Positions 41,445 to 50,276 of a DNA stretch of 64,000 nt are shown piece by piece. Where the stretch lies: NCBI RefSeq assembly GCF_041222825.1, contig NZ_CP139482.1:3408501-3472500 (forward strand). Reading direction: 5' to 3'. Position numbers and translations under genes: made by a program. The notes below the pieces were generated by a model. It did no database searches, was not told where the DNA came from, and saw only the letters and a program-made list of their open reading frames with translations. This DNA comes from Candidatus Thalassolituus haligoni. Lineage in GTDB: Bacteria > Pseudomonadota > Gammaproteobacteria > Pseudomonadales > Oceanobacteraceae. The stretch's first letter is position 1, and each line of letters starts with the position of its first letter.

Positions 41445-42049
41445 ATCGACGTCTCCCGGATTCCGGAGAACCAGTTATTTTCCAGGCATTCCCGCAACTG
41501 CAATCGCGCCCGATACAGCAAGACGTGCAAGTTGCTGACCGTGACCGACTGGGCGGAACAGATCTCGTCGCTGCTCAGCTCCAGAAATTCCCGCATCATA
41601 AACACGCGGGCTTGCTGCGCAGGCAAGTGATTCAGACAAGCATCAAACACCGACCAGAATTGCCGTTCGTGCACCAGACGCTGGGGCGATCCCCAGTGTT
41701 GCGGCCGCTCATCCGCATGCCAATGACCACGACGATCAAACAATTGGTCGTCCAGATCCTCGCCATTCTTACAGATGTCGTCTTCGGGCAGCACGTGCTC
41801 TTGCAGACGGTACTTTTGCCTTAGTGCATCGGTGATCTTGTTTTTGAGGATAGCAAACACCCAGGTTTTTAACGCCGCCTGACGTTTAAACGCCTCGGCA
41901 TTTTTCAACGCTCCGGCAAGCGCCTCCTGCACAGCATCCTCTGCCAGATGGTCATCGTTTAATTGCAGGCGGGCAAACGACAACATCTGACTGCGTAACT
42001 GTTCCAGGAACCGACTATCAGCCAGCGTATTAATAGGTGTTTGGGACAC
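41441..42049 (-). CDS. ECF sigma factor controlling the DoxX-DUF3095 operon
   Basis: About 202 residues. Region 2 shows D-D-H-L-A-E-D-A-V-Q-E-A-L-A-G-A and L-K-T-W-V-F-A-I-L-K-N-K-I-T-D; region 4 shows A-Q-Q-A-R-V-F-M-M-R-E-F-L-E-L-S and V-T-V-S-N-L-H-V-L-L-Y-R-A-R. A 40-residue linker separates the two. GTG at 42049 is the preferred start, because the sequence before it, to an ATG at 42109, is a hydrophobic run unlike sigma factors; the ribosome site is weak. It overlaps the anti-sigma gene by 4 nt. Confidence 0.85.
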   Translation of the reverse strand: MSQTPINTLADSRFLEQLRSQMLSFARLQLNDDHLAEDAVQEALAGALKNAEAFKRQAALKTWVFAILKNKITDALRQKYRLQEHVLPEDDICKNGEDLDDQLFDRRGHWHADERPQHWGSPQRLVHERQFWSVFDACLNHLPAQQARVFMMREFLELSSDEICSAQSVTVSNLHVLLYRARLQLRECLENNWFSGIRETSI

Positions 42050-42160
42050 GTTATTGATCCATTCATTGATAACCAGACACAATAGAACCACTGAACATAA
42101 TAAAAACAATGAGATACAGGAATACCATCCGCGTTCCGCAGTGCCATTGATGAGAGTTTG

Positions 42161-42727
42161 TCAGACGTGAGCCTCAACGGTCGCATCGGTTGCCAAACGG
42201 GCATATAGATCCAGGTTCACCCACTGCCCATCAAATTCCAGTTGTGCAGGCAAACGCCCTTCATGCCGGTAGCCAAGCTGGGCCAGAAAATGTTCATGCC
42301 GAGCGGAGCCTGGCACCAGTGCCACTTCAAGACGATGTAATCCCAGTTCATTAAAGCAAAAGGCCTCAATCGCACCAATGATGGTCTCGAATTCGGCGAC
42401 GTCTACCGCTGGGCTGATTTCCCACTGCAAGCGGGCGCTGTTGAGCATCCAGTTGATGTTGTACAGCGTGACCCGAGCCAGCAACTCGGCCAGGGCATCG
42501 ACATCACCGCTGTGGCACTCCACCAGCCAGCAAGCGCCCTCCCGGCCCTGAAACTTCATCGAGGCCCGGCGCAGTTCATCCAGTGACTGTACCGATGCGT
42601 ACATCGGAGGTTTGGGAATATGAGCGCTGACCTCTGGATCCTTGAGTAAACCATACAAGGCATCACCGTCCTGATCCATTACCGGCAAACGAATAACAAA
42701 GGGGCCGACTTCCAGATTCCAGTTCAT
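42161..42727 (-). CDS. GNAT-family acetyltransferase (second of pair)
   Basis: A 188-residue RimJ/RimL-like protein: I-R-L-P-V-M-D-Q-D-G-D-A-L-Y at the start, F-C-F-N-E-L-G-L-H-R-L-E-V in the acetyl-CoA-binding region and L-A-Q-L-G-Y-R-H-E-G-R near the end, as in the S5/L12-type N-acetyltransferases. The Q/R-x-x-G-x-G/A motif is not clear. It overlaps the preceding GNAT gene by 4 nt. Substrate unknown. Confidence 0.75.
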   Translation of the reverse strand: MNWNLEVGPFVIRLPVMDQDGDALYGLLKDPEVSAHIPKPPMYASVQSLDELRRASMKFQGREGACWLVECHSGDVDALAELLARVTLYNINWMLNSARLQWEISPAVDVAEFETIIGAIEAFCFNELGLHRLEVALVPGSARHEHFLAQLGYRHEGRLPAQLEFDGQWVNLDLYARLATDATVEAHV

Positions 42728-43296
42728 ACGTTTGCCTCCGTCGCGGTGTCCATATCGGTCGTTGCCAAAATGCGGTGATACAGCGTCTGCTCACAGTAGT
42801 CATGCTGCCCGAGACGCCAGCCATCACGCATGATGACAGAAGCTCGAAAGCCGATACTCTCCAGCATCGCCGGAATGGCATCGCTCTGCCCCTGAACCCA
42901 GGCATAGGCAAAGTTACACAGGTGATATTTTGCCGCCATAAAGTGGATACAACTGCACAGTACGGCAGCACGATTCGCCATCGTCAGGGCTGATAACCCA
43001 TCAATTCTCAGTGCCACTTTCAGCAGCGATGGTTGCCAGTCGTAGGCACTGGCCATCCCCAACAGCTGATAACCCGAAGCGTCGTCACCCAACTCAATCG
43101 CCCACATCATGCCGCGCTGGGTGGCCGCCATCTGCACGCTGAGTTCAATCATGCGATCCAGCTGTTCCGGCTGTTCCAACGGTCGCTGTCCCGGCAATTC
43201 CGGCTGCTGGTACACAACCAGCAGCGCATCACGGTCGGTGGCTTCCAGCGGACGGATACGGCCACCCTCAAATGTCAGTGTTGGGGTAAATTTCAT
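42724..43296 (-). CDS. GNAT-family acetyltransferase (first of pair)
   Basis: A 190-residue RimJ/RimL-like protein related to its downstream neighbour: I-R-P-L-E-A-T-D-R-D-A-L-L near residues 14-26, an F-A-Y-A-W-V strand and A-M-L-E-S-I-G-F-R-A-S-V towards the end. Like the other it lacks a clear P-loop-type acetyl-CoA motif. It lies 72 nt after dnaB on the same strand; the pair probably arose by duplication. Confidence 0.7.
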   Translation of the reverse strand: MKFTPTLTFEGGRIRPLEATDRDALLVVYQQPELPGQRPLEQPEQLDRMIELSVQMAATQRGMMWAIELGDDASGYQLLGMASAYDWQPSLLKVALRIDGLSALTMANRAAVLCSCIHFMAAKYHLCNFAYAWVQGQSDAIPAMLESIGFRASVIMRDGWRLGQHDYCEQTLYHRILATTDMDTATEANV

Positions 43297-43368
43297 TAAT
43301 TATTCCTGAATAACATTTCATCACCACGATTGACACGTCACGGGCTTCACGCCTGATGCCAGCCAGTT

Positions 43369-44754
43369 TTATTCGTCGTCGTAGTCATCGTAGCCATGAG
43401 CGAGGTTTTCAAAGCGGGTGTATTTGCCGATAAATGCCAGACGATCTGTACCAATCGGGCCGTTACGGTGTTTGCCGGTGATGATTTCAGCGACGCCCTT
43501 CTCGGGGGTGTCTTCGTTATAAACTTCGTCACGATAAATAAACTGGATAATATCCGCGTCTTGCTCGATCGCGCCGGATTCCCTCAAATCGGACATCACC
43601 GGACGTTTATTGGGGCGTTGCTCCAGCGAGCGGTTGAGCTGCGACAACGCAATCATCGGGCATTCAAATTCCTTGGCAATGGCTTTCAGCGAGCGCGATA
43701 TTTCGGAGATTTCCTGGGTACGGCCTTCGGATTTGCCTGACACCTGCATCAACTGTAGATAATCCACCATGATCAGTGCCAGATCGCCGTTTTCACGGTA
43801 GACCTTGCGGGCACGGGCGCGCATCTCTTGCGGGGTCAGCGCGGCGGTATCATCAATATAAAGTGGCAGATCTTTCAGCATGGTGACGGCTGCCGACAGT
43901 TTCGGCCAGTCTTCTTCAATCAGTTTGCCGCTACGAATCCGGCTCTGGTCAATTTTGCCGATCGACGACAGCATCCGCATCACGATGGATTCCGATGGCA
44001 TTTCCATGGAGAACACCAGACAGGGGCGCTTGCTGGCCAGCAAGGCATTTTCGACCAGGTTCATCGCGAAGGTGGTTTTCCCCATCGATGGACGCGCCGC
44101 CACAATCACCAGGTCAGCCTTCTGGAAGCCGGATGTACGCTGATCGATGTGGTTAAATCCGGTGGTTAATCCGGTCAGGCCATCCGGCTGGTTAAACATC
44201 TGGTCGAGCTGATCCAGTGTCTTTTTCAGGATCGGGGCGACTTTCTCGGGGCCACCATCCTTACGGTTACCCTCGGCAATTTCCGCAATGGCTTTTTCCG
44301 CATCCGAGATCAGCGTCAGGGTTTCATCCCCACCCGGCTCATACGCTTTCTGCATGATATCGCTGGCAGCTTCAATCAAGCGTCGCTGCTGTGAACGTTC
44401 GCGCACGATTTCGGCGTAGGCATCGCAGTTTTCAATCGACGGCGTCATATCCACCAGGCGAGCCAGATAAGAACCGCCATTGATACTTTCAAGCTGACCG
44501 CGTTCTTCCAGTTCTTCCGCCACCGTCACCACATCAATGGCTTGTTCAACCGACGACAAATGACTGATTGCCCGAAAGATCAGACGGTGGTCATGACGAT
44601 AAAAATCATTGTCTCGCAGTGTTTCACTGACCGATTCCCAGGCCCGTTCATCCAGCATCAAGGCACCCAGCACAGACTGTTCTGCCTCCACCGAATGCGG
44701 CGGTGTACGCTGGCTGGTTTCAGCGGTGTCATCGTTGTGATAGTCGTCAGTCAT
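43369..44754 (-). CDS. dnaB: Replicative DNA helicase
   Basis: A 461-residue DnaB. The N-terminal collar domain starts P-P-H-S-V-E-A-E-Q-S-V-L-G-A-L-M; the RecA-like motor has Walker A A-R-P-S-M-G-K-T-T near residues 218-226, Walker B L-I-M-V-D-Y-L-Q-L-M, and the arginine finger region G-K-H-R-N-G-P. No intein is present. It opens DNA ahead of the replisome. It follows rplI after a terminator. Confidence 0.98.
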   Translation of the reverse strand: MTDDYHNDDTAETSQRTPPHSVEAEQSVLGALMLDERAWESVSETLRDNDFYRHDHRLIFRAISHLSSVEQAIDVVTVAEELEERGQLESINGGSYLARLVDMTPSIENCDAYAEIVRERSQQRRLIEAASDIMQKAYEPGGDETLTLISDAEKAIAEIAEGNRKDGGPEKVAPILKKTLDQLDQMFNQPDGLTGLTTGFNHIDQRTSGFQKADLVIVAARPSMGKTTFAMNLVENALLASKRPCLVFSMEMPSESIVMRMLSSIGKIDQSRIRSGKLIEEDWPKLSAAVTMLKDLPLYIDDTAALTPQEMRARARKVYRENGDLALIMVDYLQLMQVSGKSEGRTQEISEISRSLKAIAKEFECPMIALSQLNRSLEQRPNKRPVMSDLRESGAIEQDADIIQFIYRDEVYNEDTPEKGVAEIITGKHRNGPIGTDRLAFIGKYTRFENLAHGYDDYDDE

Positions 44755-44872
44755 AGTGCCTTTCCTGAATATCGCCCGGTCTTGTCAGAGCTGCCCTGTC
44801 TACCTGCTGTGCGAAACGTCCGGCAAGTAACCTGGAGCAAAGGATCCTGCCACAGGCGTAATCGCCAGACAT

Positions 44873-44906
44873 AAAAAAAGCACTAGAGAGCAACGCCCAA
44901 TAGTGC
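44873..44906 (-). terminator. Rho-independent terminator between rplI and dnaB
   Basis: Read leftwards, GCACTA and TAGTGC pair around a 15-nt loop and are followed by C-free T7 (44873-44879 as A residues on the top strand). It closes the ribosomal-protein operon before dnaB. Confidence 0.8.
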
Positions 44907-44951
44907 CTTTTTCGCAGCCGGTGAACAAACATTCACCGAACTGACGGTTAC

Positions 44952-45398
44952 TTATTCTGCAACAACATGCAGCTTCAGTACCGCTTCTACTTCCGGGTGC
45001 AGGTGAATCGCAACATCAAATTCACCGACGGCACGGATTGGGCCAGTTGGCAGACGAACTTCTGCCTTCGCCAACGCCACACCTGCCTGGGAAGCCAGAT
45101 CCGCAATATCGCGGTTACCCAGAGAACCGAACAACTTGCCTTCGTCACCGGCTTTGACCGCAACAGACAGTTCGATTTCTTCAATCTTCTCTTTACGAGA
45201 CTGTGCTTCAGCCAATTTGGCAGCCGCCGTTGCTTCCAGTTCGGCACGACGTGCCTGGAAGTGCTCAACGTTAGCCTTGGTAGCAGGAACAGCCTTGCCC
45301 TTGGGAACCAGGAAGTTACGTGCGTAGCCAGGCTTGACGTTAACCATCTCACCCAGTTCACCCAGGTTTGCCACTTTTTCCAACAAAATAATTTGCAT
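44952..45398 (-). CDS. rplI: 50S ribosomal protein bL9
   Basis: A 148-residue bL9: [13 protein letters not shown] at the start, the [12 protein letters not shown] signature near residues 23-34, then the long central helix and a C-terminal domain with [14 protein letters not shown]. Last gene of the rpsF operon. Confidence 0.98.
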   Translation of the reverse strand: MQIILLEKVANLGELGEMVNVKPGYARNFLVPKGKAVPATKANVEHFQARRAELEATAAAKLAEAQSRKEKIEEIELSVAVKAGDEGKLFGSLGNRDIADLASQAGVALAKAEVRLPTGPIRAVGEFDVAIHLHPEVEAVLKLHVVAE

Positions 45399-45427
45399 CT
45401 TGAATTCCTCATTACAGGGAGTCGGTG

Positions 45428-46291
45428 CTATTCGTCACCAGACGCCGTGTCTTTTAGTCGCATGCGGATATCGAATACGCTATCCAGCATCGCTACGAAA
45501 ATTAGTAATGTGTACATGTATGGCCCAAACACGATCAAACCGATATAAATCGGCAACATCCAGTTCGGACTGGCATTGGTGCCATGCACCACGCCATGGA
45601 ACACTGCCAGACCTGCCAACATCATGGCGACGGTTAACACCGGCACCATGCCAGACAACTCCGGCGACAACTGGCCAGCAGCAAACACGACCAGTACAGC
45701 AGGCAGCGTGAAAGCCAAAGGCAATCGCAACTGTCGGAATTCAGCACCAAACCCTTCCGGGTTATACAAGGCACTCTGCCAATAGCGTCCCAACAACAGA
45801 CACAAGATAATAACCAGCGTATGCAAAGCAGCCAGTACCCCATGAATCATGGGGCCAACCAAGGGTCGTAGACGCGCCTGCAAGTCCGGGCTGGACTGCA
45901 ACGCTTCCATGACAGCAACCTCGCTGCGAGACACCACCAGGGGCAGTACATCGGCAAGCAACAAGGGCAAACACCAATAAATCAATTCTCCCAGTATTAG
46001 CGCTGTCAGAATCGCCCAATCAAGGCGCACCGAGTAACGTAATACCTGTGCAATCAGGATAGTTCCTGCTGACACCAGAACAGGCGTCGGATCGCCCGCC
46101 GCCAACCATGCCAATGCTGGCAAGGAAGACCACAAAACCACCGGAACGCTGTCCCTGGAGGGCTGGCGTAATAACACCAGCGCCTGTAGCGCCGCTCCCA
46201 GCCAGAACAGCATGGGAATGGCAAAAGCAATCGCCGCTACCAATATTGCTTGTAGTCGGCTTTGCATGGCCCATTGAGCCAGTTTTTTCAT
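45428..46291 (-). CDS. DUF2232 (YybS-like) integral membrane protein
   Basis: A 287-residue protein with about seven or eight membrane segments, between rpsR and rplI. This position is occupied by a DUF2232 gene in many gammaproteobacteria. There are no catalytic motifs. The last segment ([18 protein letters not shown]) is typical. Function unknown; the context suggests a conserved housekeeping role. Confidence 0.8.
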   Translation of the reverse strand: MKKLAQWAMQSRLQAILVAAIAFAIPMLFWLGAALQALVLLRQPSRDSVPVVLWSSLPALAWLAAGDPTPVLVSAGTILIAQVLRYSVRLDWAILTALILGELIYWCLPLLLADVLPLVVSRSEVAVMEALQSSPDLQARLRPLVGPMIHGVLAALHTLVIILCLLLGRYWQSALYNPEGFGAEFRQLRLPLAFTLPAVLVVFAAGQLSPELSGMVPVLTVAMMLAGLAVFHGVVHGTNASPNWMLPIYIGLIVFGPYMYTLLIFVAMLDSVFDIRMRLKDTASGDE

Positions 46292-46357
46292 ACCTGGTTC
46301 TCGTGTTGATTAAGGTAAACAGGCTTGCGGCTCAGTCTACCTAACCAACAAGACCAA

Positions 46358-46588
46358 TCAATTATCGTGTGCGTCAGAATACGGCAGCAGTGCAATATAG
46401 CGCGCGCGCTTGATTGCTGTAGACAACTGACGCTGATACTTGGCGCGAGTACCAGTGATACGACTTGGTACGATTTTGCCAGTTTCAGTAACGTAGCCTT
46501 TCAGGGTTTCCAGATCTTTATAATCGATCTCGGTTACACCTTCAGCAGTGAAACGGCAGAACTTGCGACGACGGAAAAAACGTGCCAT
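46358..46588 (-). CDS. rpsR: 30S ribosomal protein bS18
   Basis: A 76-residue bS18 with the zinc-free type signature [11 protein letters not shown], then [12 protein letters not shown] and [11 protein letters not shown]. It lies 15 nt after rpsF and pairs with bS6 in the ribosome. Confidence 0.98.
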   Translation of the reverse strand: MARFFRRRKFCRFTAEGVTEIDYKDLETLKGYVTETGKIVPSRITGTRAKYQRQLSTAIKRARYIALLPYSDAHDN

Positions 46589-46603
46589 GAGTTAACTCCT
46601 CTC

Positions 46604-47035
46604 TTATTCTTCGTCTTCAGCGGAATCGGCAGAGTCTTCAACATCAGACTCATCGGTTTCAACCGCTTTTTCACGGCTGTCTTCACGCGGCTCGGAACGA
46701 CGACGATCTTCGCGGCTTTCAGCGGCTTTGATCGGAGAAACTTCAGTGACCGCTTCATCACGACGGATCACCAGGTTACGCAGAATGGCATCGTTGTAAC
46801 GGAAGTTGGTGGTCAGTTCGTCCAGGGCTTCCTGGGTACACTCAACATTCATCAGAATGTAGTGTGCTTTATGAACTTCGTTGATCGGGTATGCCAGGTG
46901 ACGGCGGCCCCAGTCTTCGAAACGGTGGATAGAACCTGCGGAACCTTCGATCGTCGCGGTGTAACGCTCAACCATCGCTGGAACCTGTTCGCTTTGATCT
47001 GGGTGAACCAGAAAAACGATTTCGTAGTGACGCAT
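46604..47035 (-). CDS. rpsF: 30S ribosomal protein bS6
   Basis: A 143-residue bS6: [15 protein letters not shown] at the start, [10 protein letters not shown] near residues 54-63, and a long acidic tail ending in E-D-E-E, as in bS6 that is glutamylated by RimK in enterics. The start at 47035 has AAGGAG upstream (top strand 47040-47045 region); a frame open to 47071 is not used. First gene of the operon. Confidence 0.97.
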   Translation of the reverse strand: MRHYEIVFLVHPDQSEQVPAMVERYTATIEGSAGSIHRFEDWGRRHLAYPINEVHKAHYILMNVECTQEALDELTTNFRYNDAILRNLVIRRDEAVTEVSPIKAAESREDRRRSEPREDSREKAVETDESDVEDSADSAEDEE

Positions 47036-47110
47036 TGTCAGCTCCTTATGGGTAGAAAGCCTTCCGGCCAATCCGGTAAGACAAGGAGTCCGTTTTTGTT
47101 CTTATGATCG
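47036..47110 (-). promoter_or_regulatory. rpsF leader, possible S6:S18 autoregulatory site
   Basis: Read leftwards, the leader has a CCGG/CCGG hairpin (47064-47067 with 47073-47076) in the context T-T-A-C-C-G-G, followed by A-A-G-G-C and the ribosome site. In other bacteria an rpsF leader with a bulged CCG binds the S6:S18 dimer. The resemblance is partial. The remaining gap to 47694 has an A-rich repeat of AGCACCAAAGAC type near 47260-47285 and no gene that I can support. Confidence 0.35.
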
Positions 47111-47694
47111 GCGGCGCTGCGAACAGTCCTCAGATCAAACAGTGTACGGATAAAAAGGAGCGCGGAATTTACCAGAACAGCGGCTATAAAACAACCACGT
47201 AACCAATGCCGCCGGATCGCCGGTAGGCGTTCCATTCCCTTCGTTGCCTCCACCGATAACACCAAAGACAGCACCAAAGACAACACCCACTCGCACCGCC
47301 AGCAACACACTTGCAAAACCCCACCCGCCACTGCGACATCCGGTCACATAGCCGCTACATAACCAGAGAGTTATTCTACTGGTGAGCTATGAGGGTAGCT
47401 CATCTCCCTTCCGCTGGGGCGCTGACCGGATTCCATCAGCAACCACCAGCAATTTGCGTTAAGCAACGCCCCGTCGCGGTCAGTACTTACTCATGAATAC
47501 TGGCAGCTGCAGGGCGATTTTCTTTTTCAACTCACAACCGGCACGATCTCTTCTATACTTGACATGTTCTCCGTGTCGCAGACCCCGCACGCCATGAGAC
47601 AAATAACCGTGCCACTCTTACCCATGCCGCTCTTGATACAGACTCTTGATACAGAGTAACGGCAACTGTCATCGCTTTAAAAAGGGAGCCATCC

Positions 47695-47991
47695 ATGCAG
47701 ATTCAGGCAAACATCTGGCAACGTGCTTACCAATGGATGTTACGCCGGGCGGAGATGGAACGCGCCAATCTGGGTCTGTTTGTGGCCGGTGCGACCTTCT
47801 TTTTTCTCGGTGGCAGTATTATCTACGCCGCCAATCTGCGTCTGGCCGACTCTGTTGGCCAGGAATTAATCACACTGCTCGGATTGCTGATTACAGCAGG
47901 CGGCGCAATCAGTGCCACCTTGGGGTATATTGCGCTAAGCGTATTCCGACTCATGAGGCACAGCCACAAAGATGACTCCAACTCTTTCTGA
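47695..47991 (+). CDS. Small membrane protein of unknown function
   Basis: A 98-residue protein with an amphipathic start (about 1-24) and two membrane helices (about 28-48 and 58-84), ending in a polar H-K-D-D-S-N-S-F tail. GGGAG lies just before the start. No family recognised. It overlaps the next gene by 20 nt, so translation is coupled and the two may work together. Confidence 0.65.
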   Translation: MQIQANIWQRAYQWMLRRAEMERANLGLFVAGATFFFLGGSIIYAANLRLADSVGQELITLLGLLITAGGAISATLGYIALSVFRLMRHSHKDDSNSF

Positions 47992-48340
47992 TATTGAAAT
48001 TTACCTGTTAAAGGCACAACCGGAACAGGTGCGTGCCTGGCTCGAATCCAGCATCGGCCCGGTGACCGAAACCGCCATCAAGGGCAACAGCCACTTCTGG
48101 CAATGTGAATCCATGGAAATGGTATTTACCGTTCGGGCGGAAGGGAATTTCGACAGTTTGTGGATCAAGCAAAACCAGTCCCCATGGGCTGACGACCTTG
48201 AATGTGCCAGGTCAGCCCACCATGTGCTGGAAACTGAAATCCGTTGTGCTGCACGAGAATGGAATGAATCAGAAAGCGGTGATCAACCGGGCTGGATCAA
48301 GCTGACACACGGGCAAGAAAAAGCCTTCGACTGGAAATAA
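47972..48340 (+). CDS. Conserved hypothetical protein
   Basis: A 122-residue soluble, acidic protein. The centre has F-W-Q-C-E-S-M-E-M-V-F-T-V and S-L-W-I-K-Q-N-Q-S-P-W-A-D-D-L-E-C-A, the latter followed by a helix through R-C-A-A-R-E-W. No family recognised. The start lies within the last codons of the preceding membrane protein gene, which argues for a functional pair. Confidence 0.65.
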   Translation: MTPTLSDIEIYLLKAQPEQVRAWLESSIGPVTETAIKGNSHFWQCESMEMVFTVRAEGNFDSLWIKQNQSPWADDLECARSAHHVLETEIRCAAREWNESESGDQPGWIKLTHGQEKAFDWK

Positions 48341-48357
48341 TTATTTCTTATTGCAAA

Positions 48358-48372
48358 TACGAATAATTATCA
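48358..48372. promoter_or_regulatory. Candidate Fur box of the flavodoxin operon
   Basis: The 7-1-7 pattern TACGAAT-A-ATTATCA: the right half matches the Fur consensus fully and the left half at four of seven positions. It lies 39 nt before the start of the first gene of a flavodoxin operon, where Fur control by iron would make sense. Confidence 0.5.
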
Positions 48373-48411
48373 TTAGAGTGGTCTTGACTCGATCAGAAAG
48401 AGACCACACTC

Positions 48412-48852
48412 ATGTCCGCCACGCTACTCGCCTTTCCGATGCAACCCGCCCGCACCCATTCCGGCACAAACCCATGGCCACTCCTGACGTCCGGTTCCAG
48501 TAATAGCCGTCGTCTGGAACAACTGGAACAGCTGATCCCGCTGCAAAACAACGCGGTTCTGCTGACACTCTGGGTTAATGAATACTTGGACATCGGACTT
48601 GATCTGGCCGCAGAAGCAGGCAGTCGCCATCTCCCGGCGCTGCAGGAAAGTTGGCTGCGTCGCCTTTATAGCCACCTGCGTAACACCGCCTTCGCCGATG
48701 ACTGCAATCCGCACTGCCGCCAACTTTGCCTTGAAAGTCTGTACCAGCCTTTTTTTGCCTTGCGTCACCTGTATCGGCAACAGCCCCAGGGCCGCCTCTG
48801 TATCCGCCGTCTGAGTCAGGATTTGTCGGCATCCACCCGTTACCTGATTTAA
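48412..48852 (+). CDS. Unknown protein preceding flavodoxin, probably iron-regulated
   Basis: A 146-residue protein of helical character with six cysteines/histidines scattered, including D-C-N-P-H-C-R-Q-L-C near residues 103-112, which could bind metal or a cluster. No family recognised. It is 14 nt before the flavodoxin gene and shares its promoter with the candidate Fur box, so a role in iron limitation is inferred. GAGA upstream is a weak ribosome site. Confidence 0.6.
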   Translation: MSATLLAFPMQPARTHSGTNPWPLLTSGSSNSRRLEQLEQLIPLQNNAVLLTLWVNEYLDIGLDLAAEAGSRHLPALQESWLRRLYSHLRNTAFADDCNPHCRQLCLESLYQPFFALRHLYRQQPQGRLCIRRLSQDLSASTRYLI

Positions 48853-48866
48853 CCGGAGCGAGTGTC

Positions 48867-49451
48867 ATGCCAGACATAGCCATCCTCTACGACAGCAGTT
48901 GCCGTTGCTCTACTGCGACGGCCTGCGCACTGGAACACCATATTCACTGGGCTCCCGTTGCGCTTTGCAACTTGCTCAGTTGCGTACCAGAAGACATCCA
49001 GCCCTACCAGACACTGGTGCTGGCATTGCCGATCCATGCCTTCGGTACGCCAGAAACGCCCTGGGCGGACGCCTGGCCCATTCTGGAAGAATTGAGTTAT
49101 CACGGCAAACAAGTGGTGTTATGCGGCACCGGCAACGAGTTTTGTTACGACGATGACCGCTTACAGGCATTGGCGCAGCTCAGCACCCAGTTACAACAGC
49201 TGGGGGCTGAGATGCTCGAAGGGCTGACCGACATGCCGATGACGCTGTTGAACCAGTGGCTGACACAACAGCATCCATGCCGCTGGCAAATGCAAACCCG
49301 GCTGATCTACTCGGATGGCCAGTCCACACGCCAGCAACCGCTGTACGATAGGGAACTGGAAGCACTGAGTGAGCGTATCCGGCTGCAGCAGACATCCAGC
49401 GCCACTACTTTAGCTTTAGCGCCACTACTCCAGCGCTACGACAATGATTGA
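48867..49451 (+). CDS. Flavodoxin-like protein
   Basis: A 194-residue flavodoxin fold. The start I-A-I-L-Y-D-S-S-C-R-C-S-T-A-T corresponds to the phosphate-binding loop (normally T/S-x-T-G-x-T), here altered with cysteines. Later, L-V-L-A-L-P-I-H-A-F-G and V-V-L-C-G-T-G-N-E-F-C-Y-D match the second and third flavin loops. It would replace ferredoxin under low iron. The changed first loop may alter FMN binding. Its 3' end overlaps the convergent cheX-like gene by 27 nt. Confidence 0.7.
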   Translation: MPDIAILYDSSCRCSTATACALEHHIHWAPVALCNLLSCVPEDIQPYQTLVLALPIHAFGTPETPWADAWPILEELSYHGKQVVLCGTGNEFCYDDDRLQALAQLSTQLQQLGAEMLEGLTDMPMTLLNQWLTQQHPCRWQMQTRLIYSDGQSTRQQPLYDRELEALSERIRLQQTSSATTLALAPLLQRYDND

Positions 49452-49871
49452 CTGGTAGTTCTTCCAGCGGGTCGGAATCACCACACTGCGGGTATTATCT
49501 GGCATATGAATACGTTCTGGTTCCCCTTGTACAACCACCGGCACCGAGATCAGAAAATCAGCGCCGAATGCCTTTCTGGCATTACCGGCGATGGTGTTGG
49601 CAATTTCGCCCACGACATCACACAGATGGGCTGAACTGACATCGCGCTCCCCCATGGAGGTCAGAATATGAGTCAGCATCGCCTTGGGACAAGTGTAGTA
49701 AACGCAGCCCCTGCGCTTGCCGGAGATACCAATAATACCGGTAAAATCAAACACTAGCGGGGACTTGCTATCCAACAGATAAGGCACCCCAACACTGACC
49801 TCTCCAACGCCAACCTGACGATAGAAATGAGTCAGACTATTAATAAATACCTCAATGGATTCTTTATCCAT
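49425..49871 (-). CDS. CheX-type chemotaxis phosphatase domain protein
   Basis: A 148-residue CheX/CheC-fold protein. The phosphatase motif E-x2-N is present in D-V-V-G-E-I-A-N-T-I-A-G-N-A-R near residues 84-98. Together with the adjacent response regulator and CheA-like kinase it would remove phosphate from the regulator. Tail-to-tail overlap with the flavodoxin gene. Confidence 0.85.
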   Translation of the reverse strand: MDKESIEVFINSLTHFYRQVGVGEVSVGVPYLLDSKSPLVFDFTGIIGISGKRRGCVYYTCPKAMLTHILTSMGERDVSSAHLCDVVGEIANTIAGNARKAFGADFLISVPVVVQGEPERIHMPDNTRSVVIPTRWKNYQSIIVVALE

Positions 49872-49913
49872 TCGTGTTCTCCAACCGGATAAATGAGATC
49901 GCCAGTACGGCGT

Positions 49914-50276
49914 CTAATCGCTCGCCAGTTCCGTCAGCGCGCTGTGTAATTCCTGGTCTGTAAATGGTTTGCACAAAAAACCGTGCGCACCGCGACTCAG
50001 TGCCTTGATGGCTGTGGCCTTGTCTGCCAATGCCGATACCACCAGGATACGGGCATTCGGACAGATTGACGCCAGAATCGGAATGGCCTCGATGCCATCC
50101 ATGTTGGGCATGGTCAGGTCAATCGTGATCAGATCCGGGTCGGTCTGGCGCGCCAGACTGACCGCCTGCTCGCCGTCAGCTGCCGTGCCGACCACGCTGA
50201 AATCCTCCAATCCATGAGCGCGTTTGATTCGCCGACGAATAATCAGCGAATCATCAACAATCATCAGTCTTTTCAT
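49914..50276 (-). CDS. CheY-like single-domain response regulator
   Basis: A 120-residue receiver. The acidic pair is in I-V-D-D-S, the phospho-acceptor Asp near residue 53 in I-T-I-D-L-T-M-P, then the Thr/Ser region V-V-S-A-L-A-D-K and the Lys in C-K-P-F. No output domain, so it acts by protein contact. Its ATG overlaps the kinase stop by 4 nt, so the kinase is the likely phosphate donor. Confidence 0.93.
   Translation of the reverse strand: MKRLMIVDDSLIIRRRIKRAHGLEDFSVVGTAADGEQAVSLARQTDPDLITIDLTMPNMDGIEAIPILASICPNARILVVSALADKATAIKALSRGAHGFLCKPFTDQELHSALTELASD

Noticed and set aside
47038..47347. Gly-rich and hydrophobic frames upstream of rpsF
   Set aside because: They overlap the rpsF leader, overlap each other and lack a ribosome site or any family resemblance.
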